Assembly (NCBI RefSeq): GCF_020103755.1 | Contig: NZ_JAHSQD010000030.1 | Location: forward strand, 1-33,886 | Source of the DNA: Streptomyces sp. LS1784 | GTDB taxonomy: Bacteria > Actinomycetota > Actinomycetes > Streptomycetales > Streptomycetaceae | Length of the DNA stretch: 33,886 bases | Direction: 5' to 3' | Shown here: positions 14,618-23,224 of the stretch, one piece after another | Layout of the letters: every line of letters starts with the position of its first letter | Position numbering within the stretch: the stretch's first letter is position 1 | Program-made: the position numbers and the translations under genes | The notes under the pieces: generated by a model | What the model was told of the DNA's origin: nothing | Seen by the model: only the letters and a program-made list of their open reading frames with translations | The model's database searches: none

Positions 14618-15781
14618 TCAGGCCCAGATGGTGTGCATCGCGTCGATGATCCGTTGCACGTCGGCCGCGGTCATGGCTGGGTAGCAGGGCAGGGACAGCT
14701 GCCGTGCAGCCACCTCTTCAGTGACCGGCAGGCGGCACTCCAGCTCCCGGTACGCCGCGAGCCGGTGCACCGGCGTGAAGTGCACGCTGGTGCCGATCCC
14801 GTGCACATCCCTCAGCGCCTCGGCCACCGTGTCCCGCGACCGGCCGGAGGCCGGTTCGATCAGCACCGGGTACAGGAACCAGCCGTGCCGGACCCGGTTG
14901 AGGACGGTCGGCAGGCGCATCCCCGGAAGGCCTGCCAGGGACCGGTCGTAGGCGGCGGCGATCCGGGCCCGGGCGGCGGTGAAGTCCGCCAGCTTCTCCC
15001 ACTGCCGGATGCCGACCGCCGCCGTGATGTCCGGCATCACGCTCTTGAGGCCGGGGACGGTGACCTCGTAGTCGGCCGTGTGCCGCTCGCCGTGCCGCCG
15101 CCAGGCGGAGGAGTCGATGCCGTGCCGGCCCAGCAGCCGCGCCTGCCGGACGAGGTCGCCGCGCCCGGCGAGCATGCCGCCTTCGCCGGTGGTGATGACC
15201 TTGTTGGCGTAGAAGGAGAAGACGGCCAGGTCTCCGACGGAGCCGGCCCGCGCGCCGTCGCGCCAGGCGTGCAGCGCGTGGGCGGCGTCCTCGATCAGCA
15301 GTAGCCCGTGGTCGTCGGACAGCTTGCGGAACGCGGCCATGTCGCAGGGCTGGCCAGCGTAGTGCATGACGGCGATCGCCTTCGTCCGCGGGGTGATCGC
15401 CGCCTCGGCCGCCGCAGGGTCGAGGTTGAAGGTCACCGGGTCGACGTCGGCGAACACCGGGCGCGCGCCGCACTGGACGACGGTGTTCGGCACCGCGCAG
15501 AACGTCAGACTGGGCGTGATCACCTCGTCCCCGGGCCCGATCCCGGCCGCGAGCAGCGCCAAGTGCACGGCCGCGGTGCAGGACGAGACCGCGAACGCGT
15601 CTTGAACGCCGAGCGCGTCCCGCACGGCCTCCTCGAACCGGGCTGCCTTCGGGCCGTGGGTCAGCCAGCCCGAACGCAGGGTGTCCATGACCTCCGCCTC
15701 CTCTTCCGGTCCGATCGAGGGCCGGTTCCACGGCAGAAATGGCGCGGTGGTGGCCGGCTCGGCCGGCACGTCGACGGTCAT
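14618..15781 (-). CDS. DegT/DnrJ/EryC1/StrS-family aminotransferase
   Basis: The 387-residue protein has the fold-type I PLP signature of sugar aminotransferases: SSCTAAVHLALLAAGIGPGDEVITPSLTF (about 66-94), Asp165 in LLIEDAAHAL and the PLP lysine 194 in FSFYANKVITTGEGG. The C-terminal HFTPVHRL and LSLPCYPAMT segments also fit. Members transfer an amino group from Glu or Gln to keto-deoxy-sugars, usually bound to NDP; a few are dehydrases. The start at 15781 is an ATG within an ATGA overlap with the epimerase before it, with GGGAGG upstream, so it is the last gene of a three-gene operon. It is likely to make an amino sugar from a keto sugar produced by the two upstream enzymes. Confidence 0.93.
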   Translation of the reverse strand: MTVDVPAEPATTAPFLPWNRPSIGPEEEAEVMDTLRSGWLTHGPKAARFEEAVRDALGVQDAFAVSSCTAAVHLALLAAGIGPGDEVITPSLTFCAVPNTVVQCGARPVFADVDPVTFNLDPAAAEAAITPRTKAIAVMHYAGQPCDMAAFRKLSDDHGLLLIEDAAHALHAWRDGARAGSVGDLAVFSFYANKVITTGEGGMLAGRGDLVRQARLLGRHGIDSSAWRRHGERHTADYEVTVPGLKSVMPDITAAVGIRQWEKLADFTAARARIAAAYDRSLAGLPGMRLPTVLNRVRHGWFLYPVLIEPASGRSRDTVAEALRDVHGIGTSVHFTPVHRLAAYRELECRLPVTEEVAARQLSLPCYPAMTAADVQRIIDAMHTIWA

Positions 15782-16833
15782 GAAGCCTCCCACTCGCTGC
15801 TGTACTCGGCGCCGTACCGGCGGCAGTCGGCGCTCTCCAAACGGCCGACCTTCCCGGAGGTGACCGCGCCGAGCAGCCCGCGGTGGTTGTCGTACTGCGC
15901 CTGCCCGGGGTCGGTGACGGCGCCGGTCAGCACCAGGTCGGCGATCTCCCGCACCCCGTCCTTGAGCGTCGTGGCGCACGCGCCGGGCAGCGCCCGCTCG
16001 ATCCGGGCGAAGCTCACCCGGTAGTCGCGGGCGTCGGCTTCGTTCCGCTCAGGTCCCCGGTCGATCACCGCGCCGGGCACGACCTCGGCCACCGTGGCGG
16101 CGATGTCGCCGATGGTGTGGTTCTCCGGGTCGCTGCCCAGGTTCCAGGCACCGGTCAGCCGCTGCTCCAGTACCCCGGCCAGGACCCGCGCCACGTCGCC
16201 GACGTGTACGAGCGGCCGGCGCTGGGAGCCACCGTTGAGGGGGATGCTACCGCTGGAGGCCGCGTGGGACGCCATCTTGTTGACCACCGAGTCCAGGCGC
16301 TGGCGGGGCGAGGCGCCGTGCGCCGTGGCCAGGCGAAGGCACGTCAGCGCGCTCTGCGAGCCGAGGACGTCCGGGAGCCGCCGCTCCGCCAGCACCTTGG
16401 TGCGGGCGTAGATGCCCAGCGGGTTGGGCTCGGTGTCCTCGTCCACGGTGCCCTCGTGCAGCCCGTAGACGCTGCACGAGGAGAAGAAGACGTAGTGCCC
16501 GACCCCGGCCGCGGTGGCGGCCTCGGCGGCGATCATCGGGGAGGCGTAGTTGAGCTCGACCGCCAGCTGCTCGTCCAGCTGGCTGGCCGGCTCGCCGACG
16601 ATCCCGCCCAGGTGCACCACGGCGTCCGCGTCCGCGCTCACGCGGGCCAGCAGGGCGGCGTCGCGCAGGTCCCCGTGCACGAAGCGGGCGGTACGGGGAA
16701 GCAGCGCGGCGGGGTCGTCCTCGCGGTGGTAGATCAGCCCGTCCACCACGGTGACGTCGTGGCCGAGGGCAGCCAGGTGGTGGGAGGCGACGGTGCCCAG
16801 GTAGCCGGCTCCGCCGAGCAGTACGACATGCAT
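15778..16833 (-). CDS. NAD-dependent epimerase/dehydratase (extended SDR), first
   Basis: The 351-residue protein has the extended-SDR NAD site GGAGYLG at 7-13, a serine-rich strand FFSSCSVYG at 116-124 and the catalytic Tyr142xxxLys146 (IYARTK). The rest follows nucleotide-sugar epimerase/dehydratase architecture, with PLVHVGDVARVL in the C-terminal half. The best functional guess is a 4-epimerase, 4,6-dehydratase-like or keto-reductase enzyme on an NDP-sugar. The ATG at 16833 follows AGGGATC. It is coupled by an ATGA overlap to the DegT gene and lies 18 bases after the second SDR gene. The last 40 residues are unusual for the family and may be a lineage-specific tail. Confidence 0.9.
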   Translation of the reverse strand: MHVVLLGGAGYLGTVASHHLAALGHDVTVVDGLIYHREDDPAALLPRTARFVHGDLRDAALLARVSADADAVVHLGGIVGEPASQLDEQLAVELNYASPMIAAEAATAAGVGHYVFFSSCSVYGLHEGTVDEDTEPNPLGIYARTKVLAERRLPDVLGSQSALTCLRLATAHGASPRQRLDSVVNKMASHAASSGSIPLNGGSQRRPLVHVGDVARVLAGVLEQRLTGAWNLGSDPENHTIGDIAATVAEVVPGAVIDRGPERNEADARDYRVSFARIERALPGACATTLKDGVREIADLVLTGAVTDPGQAQYDNHRGLLGAVTSGKVGRLESADCRRYGAEYSSEWEAS

Positions 16834-16851
16834 CAGGGGTGATCCCTTCGT

Positions 16852-17925
16852 TCAGGCGGCCAGCGCGGCCGAGGTCGTGGCGGGGGTAAGAGCGGGAGGA
16901 GTGGTGAACCAGTCCGGGATCGCTCCGGGGGTGACCTTCAGCCAGGCGACGTAGCGGCTGATGCCGTCGGCCAGGGTGATGCCGGGCTGCCAGCCGAGGA
17001 GGTCGGTGGCCAGGCGGGTGTCGGCGCAGCCGCCGCGCGGGTCGCCCGCGGGCATGGGCGTCGTGATGAACTCCGCGCCCGAGTAGTGGCCGGCGATCAG
17101 CTCGCCGATCTGCCGGACCGTCGTGGCCACGCCGGTGCCCACGTTGACCGTCCGCCCGGTCATCCGGTCGGTGACCAGGGCGAGGACGGTGGCGCGGGCG
17201 ATGTCCTCGACGTGCACCATGTCCCGCACCTGACGGCCGCCGCCGTTGAGCTGGATCGGCCGCCCGGTGTGGGCGGACATGGCCATCCACGGCACCATCC
17301 ACGAGTGCGACTCGGGCTTGGGCACCTGCGGCTCGCCGTAGACGGAGAAGTACCGCACGATCGCATGCTCCGTCCCGGTGCCGGAGAGCAGCAGCCGCAC
17401 CTGGTGCTCCGCCCAGACCTTGGTGTTGGCGTAGACGGAGATCGGGTCGAGCGGCTGGTCCTCGGCGAACCGGGACGGGCCGTCCCCGACCGGGACGCCG
17501 TTGCCGTACACGGAGGCGGACGAGACGAAGACCAGACGCTTCACCGCGGCCCCGGCGACGGCGTCCAGCAGGACCTGCGTGCCGTGCACGTTGGAAGCGA
17601 ACGCGATGTCGGGCCTGCGGGTGCACGCCGCGACGTCCGCGTACGCCGCCGCGTGGACCACGAAGTCCGCCCGCCGGACCATCCAGTTCACGGTGGCCCG
17701 CTCCCGCACGTCGCCGAGGACGACCTCGGCCGCATGCCGGTCCACCTCGAACCGGTCCCGCACCGAGTGCGGGTAGGCGTCGAAGCGGTCGAGCACGAGC
17801 GGGCTGGCCCCGGCGGCGGCGAGCTGCGCGACGATGCGGCTGCCGACCAGGCCGCCGCCACCGGTGACCAGCACCGTGGCGCCGTCCAGCTGCCGCAACC
17901 GCGGATCGGAGGACACGTCAGCCAT
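16852..17925 (-). CDS. NAD-dependent epimerase/dehydratase (extended SDR), second
   Basis: The 357-residue protein has a 17-residue leader, then TGGGGLVG at 21-28 (NAD), VFVSSASVYGNG at 132-143 and catalytic Tyr165xxxLys169 (VYANTK). RYFSVYG and a C-terminal DTRLATDLLGWQP segment are typical of UDP-glucose 4-epimerase-like SDRs. It is the promoter-proximal gene of the SDR-SDR-DegT operon, starting at an ATG with GGAGG ten bases upstream, and is divergent from the HTH-TPR regulator. It resembles the other SDR only at family level, so the two probably act on successive steps. The exact reaction cannot be read from the sequence. Confidence 0.9.
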   Translation of the reverse strand: MADVSSDPRLRQLDGATVLVTGGGGLVGSRIVAQLAAAGASPLVLDRFDAYPHSVRDRFEVDRHAAEVVLGDVRERATVNWMVRRADFVVHAAAYADVAACTRRPDIAFASNVHGTQVLLDAVAGAAVKRLVFVSSASVYGNGVPVGDGPSRFAEDQPLDPISVYANTKVWAEHQVRLLLSGTGTEHAIVRYFSVYGEPQVPKPESHSWMVPWMAMSAHTGRPIQLNGGGRQVRDMVHVEDIARATVLALVTDRMTGRTVNVGTGVATTVRQIGELIAGHYSGAEFITTPMPAGDPRGGCADTRLATDLLGWQPGITLADGISRYVAWLKVTPGAIPDWFTTPPALTPATTSAALAA

Positions 17926-18052
17926 GAGGAATGAACCTCCTGAGGGGGTGTGGTTGGGTTCCGCCAGTGAAACGCCGGATCACCCGGCAGCGGTACGGTG
18001 GCGGCTCACCGACCCCGTTCAATCTGTTCAAGATCGTTCTAGGGAGGTTGAA
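17926..18052. promoter_or_regulatory. Divergent control region of the sugar operon and its regulator
   Basis: These 127 bases separate the divergent starts of the SDR operon and the HTH-TPR regulator and must carry both promoters. The repeated GTTCAA-like steps near 18018-18031 could be part of an operator, but no certain promoter hexamers are seen. Confidence 0.4.
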
Positions 18053-19414
18053 TTGACTGAACGACAGCAACGCAACCAGCAACTTGCCGCAGTCATCCAA
18101 GAATCCGGGTGCACGTACGAAGCGCTCGCCAAGGCGATCCGCACGGTCGCGGCCGAAGCGGGAGAGCCGCTGCGCACCTCCCGTTCGGCCGTCCACTACT
18201 GGGTGGCCGGCGGCACGCCGACCGGCCGGACGCCGGGCTACCTCGCCGAAGCCCTCAGCCGAAAGCTCCAGCGCAAGGTGACGCCGGCCGAACTCGCCCT
18301 AGGCTGCGACCCGGTCGAGGACGCCATGTACCCCGACCCGCTGGCCGCCGCCGCCGATCTCAGGAGGCTCATCGTGCACCGCCGCCGGGACTTCCTCGCG
18401 CTCGCTTTCTCCACCGCCGCCGTCGCGCTCCCGCTCACCTACGACCACCAAGCCGCCGCCGCCATGCTCCGCGCCGTCGCCAACGGCCGCCGCATCGGGG
18501 CCGGCGAACTGGAGACCGTACGACAGTTCACCGAGATGTTCCGCACCGCCGACGAACGGCACGGCGGCGGCCACGGCCTGGCCGCCATCACCACCTACCT
18601 CGACGACGTCGTCACCCCCATGCTCCACGCGGGCGCCTTCCCGAACGATGAGATCCGCTGCGGTGCCTTCGGCGCGGCCGCTGAGCTGGCCACCCTGATC
18701 GGCTGGAAATGCCACGATGCCGGCCGGGAAGGCGCCGCGCAGAAGTTCTACCTGCTCGCTCACCAGCTCGCCTGCGAGGGCGACCCTGCCGGACACGCGG
18801 CATGGACGATGCGCGCCCTCGTCCACCAGGCCCTCGACCTGAAACAGCCCGCCGGCTGCGTCGACCTTGCCCAGGCGGCGATGGAGCGGGCGCACGGAAA
18901 GGTCGACCGGCAAACCGAGGCACTGCTGCTGATCACCGCGGCCCGTGCCCACGGGACGGACGGCGATAGTGCGACCGCCGCCAAGCTCATCCTCGCCGCC
19001 GAGGACGCCATGCTCGCAGGTGGCGCCGACACCATCCCCACCTACGCCGCAGCCGCCGGCCCGGCCGCGGCCACCGTGGCCTCCCACACCGGCCGGACCC
19101 TGACCGCGATGAAGGACAACAAGGCCGCTGAACGTCACTACCGCACCGCCCTGGACAGCCGACGACCAGAGACCTACCACCGCCTGCGCGGCACCACCTT
19201 CGCGAACATCGCCAAGGCCGTCGCAGCCCAAGGGCGCTACGAGGAAGCCGTCGGACTGTGGGGCCAGAGCCTTGACCTGATGGACGGCGTCGCCTCCCGC
19301 CGCAACCGCACAGAGCTGGACACCATGCACTCCGCCCTCGGCCTCTACGCCAGGCGAGGAGTCCACGGCGCCGCCGAGCTCGCCCGCCGAGCCCAACTGC
19401 TCCGCGCGGACTGA
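18053..19414 (+). CDS. HTH regulator with TPR-like C-terminal domain
   Basis: The start is TTG at 18053, with GGGAGG five bases upstream; the longer frame upstream lies in the divergent control region. Of 453 residues, about 10-85 form a helix-turn-helix domain (TYEALAKAIRTVAAEAG...TSRSAVHYWVAGGTPTGRTPGYLAEALSRKL). Residues 110-128 (RRRDFLALAFSTAAVALPL) look like a twin-arginine signal but are internal. From about 200 to the end are helical, TPR-like repeats (for example AERHYRTALDSRRPETYHRL and QGRYEEAVGLWGQSLDLM). Similar HTH-TPR proteins accompany biosynthetic and signalling clusters in Streptomyces. It is divergent from the SDR-SDR-DegT operon and is its likely regulator, sensing a peptide or small ligand through the repeats. 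Confidence 0.8.
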   Translation: MTERQQRNQQLAAVIQESGCTYEALAKAIRTVAAEAGEPLRTSRSAVHYWVAGGTPTGRTPGYLAEALSRKLQRKVTPAELALGCDPVEDAMYPDPLAAAADLRRLIVHRRRDFLALAFSTAAVALPLTYDHQAAAAMLRAVANGRRIGAGELETVRQFTEMFRTADERHGGGHGLAAITTYLDDVVTPMLHAGAFPNDEIRCGAFGAAAELATLIGWKCHDAGREGAAQKFYLLAHQLACEGDPAGHAAWTMRALVHQALDLKQPAGCVDLAQAAMERAHGKVDRQTEALLLITAARAHGTDGDSATAAKLILAAEDAMLAGGADTIPTYAAAAGPAAATVASHTGRTLTAMKDNKAAERHYRTALDSRRPETYHRLRGTTFANIAKAVAAQGRYEEAVGLWGQSLDLMDGVASRRNRTELDTMHSALGLYARRGVHGAAELARRAQLLRAD

Positions 19415-19947
19415 CCTATGCATTGGCCTGCGCCTCCACCTGTCAACTGCACTATGTAAAACTTTAGTTGACGTTCCTGGCTTGGCTGGGGTTGGAGAGG
19501 CTGGCGTGGCGGGGCAGCCGCACAGCCTCACCACCTCCAGCTGATGCAGGCCCGCGAAGCTGCCCTGTGCAATCCGAAGGCTCTCCATGACCGCGAGATC
19601 GCCGCCGCCGCCCCCGATCCCACCACAGCGGAGACCATCGAGGCGGCCCGTGACCGGCCGCCGCAAGGCCGCGACCGGCACTGCCAGACCGCAGCCGACA
19701 CCAACATCGCCCGACCGCCCGTCGCTACCACCAGTACGCCGCCTGCGCCTACGACTGGGCACTGAAATACGTCGGCGCCCCAATGGCAACCGGCACCTCG
19801 GCTACGCCCATGCCTATGCCGAGCAGGCCGCCCACCACGCCCCCCGCCAGGGCCCGCTGGACTCTCACCCTGCCCCGCCCGCAACTGGCTGACCGACCGG
19901 CTGCCGGTCGACTTCACTGGCGACGAACTTGGTGCGTCTCCGGGTCT
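19415..19947. other. Degraded intergenic region with an inverted repeat and coding remnants
   Basis: GTCAACT at 19442-19448 and AGTTGAC at 19476-19482 form an inverted repeat around an AT-rich centre, just after the regulator. Further right, a coding-like piece on the plus strand (YHQYAACAYDWALKYVGAP, from 19726) breaks into another frame as NGNRHLGYAHAYAEQAA. This looks like the end of a decayed gene of unknown family. No intact gene is supported. Confidence 0.4.
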
Positions 19948-20760
19948 GTCGAGCCCGTTGCGTTGGGCGGTTATGAAGCTGTTGAAGTACTTGAACAGGT
20001 CCTGCACCGCACGCTTCCGGGCGCCAGCGACCCGACGCATCGTGGTGGTGAACGAGCTGGACCCAGTTGCGTGCAGAGCCCCGAGGAGGGACAGCGCGAT
20101 GACGCTCTTCCCGGTACCGGGCCCGCCCGTGATGACGACGACCTCCTTGTGGTCGGACTGCTGCGCCTGGCGGACCGCGCGCAGCACCAGCTCGTAGGCG
20201 ACCCGCTGTTCGTCCAGCAGAACGAACTGCTCGCGCTCGCGGACCTCTTCGGCGGCGACCGCCATCAGCTGCTTGGACGGGGCCACCTTGCCCGCGAGCA
20301 ACTGGTCCGCCGCGTCGGCGCCGGAGACCGGCTTCAGCTTCGACTGGAGGTACTGGATGAACTCCCCGCGGCGCTCGTCGGTGAAGAGCCGGCCGCGCTC
20401 GCCTGCGGCACCTCGTAGAGGCCCTGGACGCCGAACTCCGTCGCGTTGTGGAGGAAGGCCACGCCGGAGAGCCGCTCGGGGTGGGTGGCGAGTCCGCCGT
20501 TGAAGGAGACCAGGTAGTCGCAGTAGCCGCGGACCTGCTCGATCGGGTTCAGCACCGGCCGGGTGTAGGCGTCGACCCGGCAGAGCAGGGGCTCGCCGTC
20601 CTCCGGCAGCGCGCTGCTCCACTGCTTGAGCTCGACCACCACGTAGGACGGTTCGCCCGTGGTCGGGTGGACGCCGGCGAGTATGGCGTCCGCGCGCTGG
20701 CTGTTGAGCGGCAGTGCGTACTCGAGGAGTACCTCCGCACGGATCGGGAGCCGGCGCATG
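19948..20760 (-). pseudogene. Decayed DUF2075-type nuclease-helicase
   Basis: Reading leftward from about 20760, the sequence matches DUF2075 proteins, which join a PD-(D/E)xK-like region to a superfamily 1 P-loop helicase domain: RAEVLLEYALPLNSQRADAI followed by VVVELKQWS (D...ExK), then after a one-base frameshift near 20406-20413 GRLFTDERRGEFIQYLQ, the Walker A GGPGTGKSVIALSLLGAL and LFKYFNSFITAQRNGLD. The similarity ends at about 19948, just before the expected Walker B, and the first 50-60 residues are also missing. With both ends lost and a frameshift, it is clearly dead. DUF2075 proteins are common in phage-defence and mobile islands. Confidence 0.8.
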
Positions 20761-20882
20761 CCGAGCGAATCCCGGGTGCACAGAGCCCGTGACGCCCTCT
20801 CGCACCCGTAGCACCGCCGGTCGGTCATCGGCGCCGGGTACCGCGGGTTGCGTGATGGCCGGCGACGGGTGCGGGAGCGTGC

Positions 20883-20965
20883 CTATCGGCTCAGCCACTC
20901 CGGTGGCCGACTGGGCTCGATTGAGGCCGGTGCGGCCGGTGCATCTTCTAGGCGTCCGCGCAGGC
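20883..20965 (-). pseudogene. Displaced 3' end of the HEPN-like gene, beyond the IS element
   Basis: Removing the IS element and one copy of the TTAG target duplication joins 22353 to 20965 in frame. The reading continues as SLRGRLEDAPAAPASIEPSRPPEWLSR and ends with TAG at 20883. This restores a 296-residue protein, against 297 residues in the interrupted form, and shows that these bases were the native 3' end of the gene at 22267-23160. Confidence 0.85.
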
Positions 20966-20969
20966 TTAG

Positions 20970-22352
20970 TACTGCAACCGCATCTGTCGTTACCGCTGGC
21001 GTTCGGCGTCGTTGGTATGACTGTGTGCTGATGAGCTGACGGTTGAGCAGGTCGAGTCGTGGTCCGAGGGGATAGTGGGCTTCCATGCCCGCTTCGCGCA
21101 CCGTTTCGGCAGGTCGGAGCCACGGGAGCGTGCTCTGGACTACCTGACCGGGCTGCTGGCGCCCCTGGAGCGGAAAAACGGCTGGACGCTGTCCGAACAG
21201 GTCGGCCAGTCACGCCCGGACGGCGTCCAGCGCCTGCTCAACCACTCCGAGTGGGACGCGGACGCGGTCCGCGACGACGTGCGCGACTTTGTGAGACCAT
21301 CGGCGCCAAGGACGGAATCCTGATCGGCGACGACACGGGGTTCCTGAAGAAGGGCACCCGCTCGGCCGGCGTCCAGCGCCAATACACCGGCACCGCCGGT
21401 CGGACGGAAAATTGCCAGATCGGCACGTTCCTGGCCTACACCTCGTCCAAAGGCCGCGCGCTGATCGACCGCGAGCTGTACCTCCCCAAGTCGTGGACCG
21501 ACGACCGTGCGCGGTGCCAGGCCGCCGGGATCGACGACGAGGTGCCGTTCGCGACCAAGAACGAACACCTGAAGTGGATGCTGCAGCGTGCGATCGACGC
21601 GGAAGTGCCGTTCGCGTGGGTCACCGCCGACGAGGCATACGGGCAGGTCAAGCACCTGCGGTTCTGGCTGGAGGAACGCCGCATCGCCCACGTGATGGCC
21701 ACCAAGGTCAACGACACGGTGATCACCGCCAATGGGACGAACACCCGCGTGGACGCCCTGATCAACTCGCTGCTCCGGCAGGCATGGAAGCGCCTGTCCG
21801 GTGGCCAGGGCGCGCACGGCGAGCGGATCTACGACTGGGCTCGTGTCGTGATCCGCCCGGTGTGGGAGAACGGTTTCGGGCACTGGGTCCTGGCTCGCCG
21901 ATCCGTCAGCGACCCCAGCGAGATCGCCTACTACGTCTGCTACGGCCCCGTCGGCACCCGTCTCAAAGACCTGGTCAAGGTGGCCGCCGCCCGGTGGGCG
22001 GTCGAGGAGTCGTTCCAGGTCGCGAAGAACGAGTGCGGCCTGGACCACTACCAGGTCCGGCTCTACCGGGCCTGGTACCGGCACATCACCCTGGCCATGG
22101 CCACCCTGGCCTATCTGACCGCCGTCCGGGCCCAAGAAGCCGCAAAAGGGGCACCAGCGACGACGAAAACGAGCTCATACCCCTGAGCGTCCCCGAGATC
22201 CGCCGCTTGATGGGCCACCTCATCGTCACACCCCGCCACCACACCAACGAGCACCATCTGCGCTGGTCACGCTTCCGCCGACGCAGCCAGGCCCGAGCCC
22301 GCCGCTCCCACTACAAACGCCGAGGCCACAACCCCCAGATGCGGTTGCAGTA
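20970..22352 (+). mobile_element. IS701-type insertion sequence (1383 bp)
   Basis: The element is bounded by inverted ends in which TACTGCAACCGCATCTG at 20970-20986 is matched exactly by the reverse complement at 22336-22352. TTAG at 20966-20969 and 22353-22356 is a 4-bp target duplication of the YTAR type known for the IS701 family. The element carries one DDE transposase read across three frames. It sits antisense in the 3' end of the HEPN-like gene. The sharp ends and duplication suggest a fairly recent insertion, although the transposase frame is already broken. Confidence 0.92.
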
Positions 22353-22356
22353 TTAG
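21021..22356 (+). pseudogene. IS701-family transposase, two frameshifts
   Basis: The protein reads GFHARFAHRFGRSEPRERALDYLTGLL...NGWTLSEQVGQ in one frame to about 21294, then continues after a one-base loss as IGAKDGILIGDDTGFLKKG (with the first catalytic Asp), the TADEAYG segment and RWAVEESFQVAKNECGLDHYQVR (with the catalytic Glu). Near 22150 it moves by -1 again to ENELIPLSVPEIRRLMGHLI and ends MRLQY at 22356. These are IS701 DDE-transposase features. No normal start codon is in frame at the N-terminus; GTG at 21075 is the first. The second shift lies at A AAA GGG, a possible slippery site, but the first has no such motif, so ordinary decay is more likely. The last stop codon lies in the target duplication. 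Confidence 0.85.
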
Positions 22357-23160
22357 GCCAGGGCGGTCACGGAACTGGAGCACGAGATCGCAGTATTGGT
22401 CACCTTTGAAGGGTGACCGTGACCGCACGTCGGGCACGTCGAGCAGGTACGAGCTACCGTCCGGCCCCAGGTCGAGGACCACCGTCAGCTCTGGGACCGG
22501 GACTAGCTTGACCGCGCCCGCAAGGCTTTCCTTGTGAATCCCTTTAAGCCGCGCGAGTTGTGCCCGCAGATCGCCGTCGGTGCGGGGGTCGATCTGCTGC
22601 TGATGGGCCGCTTCGACCAGCCGCAGCGCGAGGTGGACGAATGCCTCCTGCTCGTCGGCTGTCAGGGGCCTAAGCTTTCCACCATTGCTGTCGTGGCCGA
22701 CCAGCGAGTCCGAGCTGTCGACGTAGACCAGTTGGTGAACCAAGCTGTTGCGAAGCAGTGCTGTCCCGTCGTAGGTGAGTGCAGTGGCCTTCCATATGTC
22801 CGCCGGGAGGAACGCTGGGGTGCCCACTTGGGCTCGCGCGAGCGCCCGCTTCCTCTCGATGCTGAACCCCCGCCTCTGGTCCGGTGTCTCGCCGGCCAGC
22901 GTGACGGCTTCCTCGAGGAAGAGATCGGCGATCTTCCAGGCTGCGCCGAAGAGAAGGGGTCGGATACGGAGGAGGGCGACACAGCCGTCCGGGGTGGCCC
23001 CCATGACGTCGCCGGCCGTCACGAACGCGCGAACCGAACCGTCTGCCGGATCCAGTACTGCCCGCCGAACGCCTGAGCTGGTCGGCGGGATGATCGGCAT
23101 CGCCCGGAGCAGAGTGTCCCGCTCGAGGGCTACAGCCTGTTCGAAGTCGGACCATGTCAC
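22267..23160 (-). CDS. HEPN-like protein with IS-altered C-terminus
   Basis: The 297-residue frame starts with GTG at 23160 (GGTGA upstream). Residues 1-269 are native; the last 28 (from ILQPHLG) are encoded by the end of the inserted IS element and replace 27 native residues. I do not recognise the whole protein, but LLRNSLVHQLVYVD has Arg137-x4-His142, the Rx4H catalytic motif of HEPN RNases, set in a helical region (RKRALARA to VEAAHQQQ). A beta-rich C-terminal part (LTVVLDLGPDGSSYLLDVPDV) follows. HEPN proteins are RNases used in toxin-antitoxin and abortive-infection systems. It lies 64 bases behind the 384-residue gene in the same operon. Whether the altered tail abolishes activity is unknown. 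Confidence 0.65.
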   Translation of the reverse strand: MTWSDFEQAVALERDTLLRAMPIIPPTSSGVRRAVLDPADGSVRAFVTAGDVMGATPDGCVALLRIRPLLFGAAWKIADLFLEEAVTLAGETPDQRRGFSIERKRALARAQVGTPAFLPADIWKATALTYDGTALLRNSLVHQLVYVDSSDSLVGHDSNGGKLRPLTADEQEAFVHLALRLVEAAHQQQIDPRTDGDLRAQLARLKGIHKESLAGAVKLVPVPELTVVLDLGPDGSSYLLDVPDVRSRSPFKGDQYCDLVLQFRDRPGLILQPHLGVVASAFVVGAAGSGLAASAEA

Positions 23161-23224
23161 GTGATCACCGTAGGCGCCGGCGCTCAGGAGCGCGCGCCGA
23201 ATCCGATGGCATCTCGCCGCCTCG

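Noticed and set aside
18299-19789. Leftward 496-codon frame opposite the HTH-TPR regulator
   Set aside because: Gly/Val-rich antisense shadow without a ribosome site; the other strand has recognisable domains.
22140-22160. Programmed -1 frameshift at A AAA GGG in the transposase
   Set aside because: Possible, but another shift upstream lacks a slippery sequence and the start is also damaged, so decay explains both.
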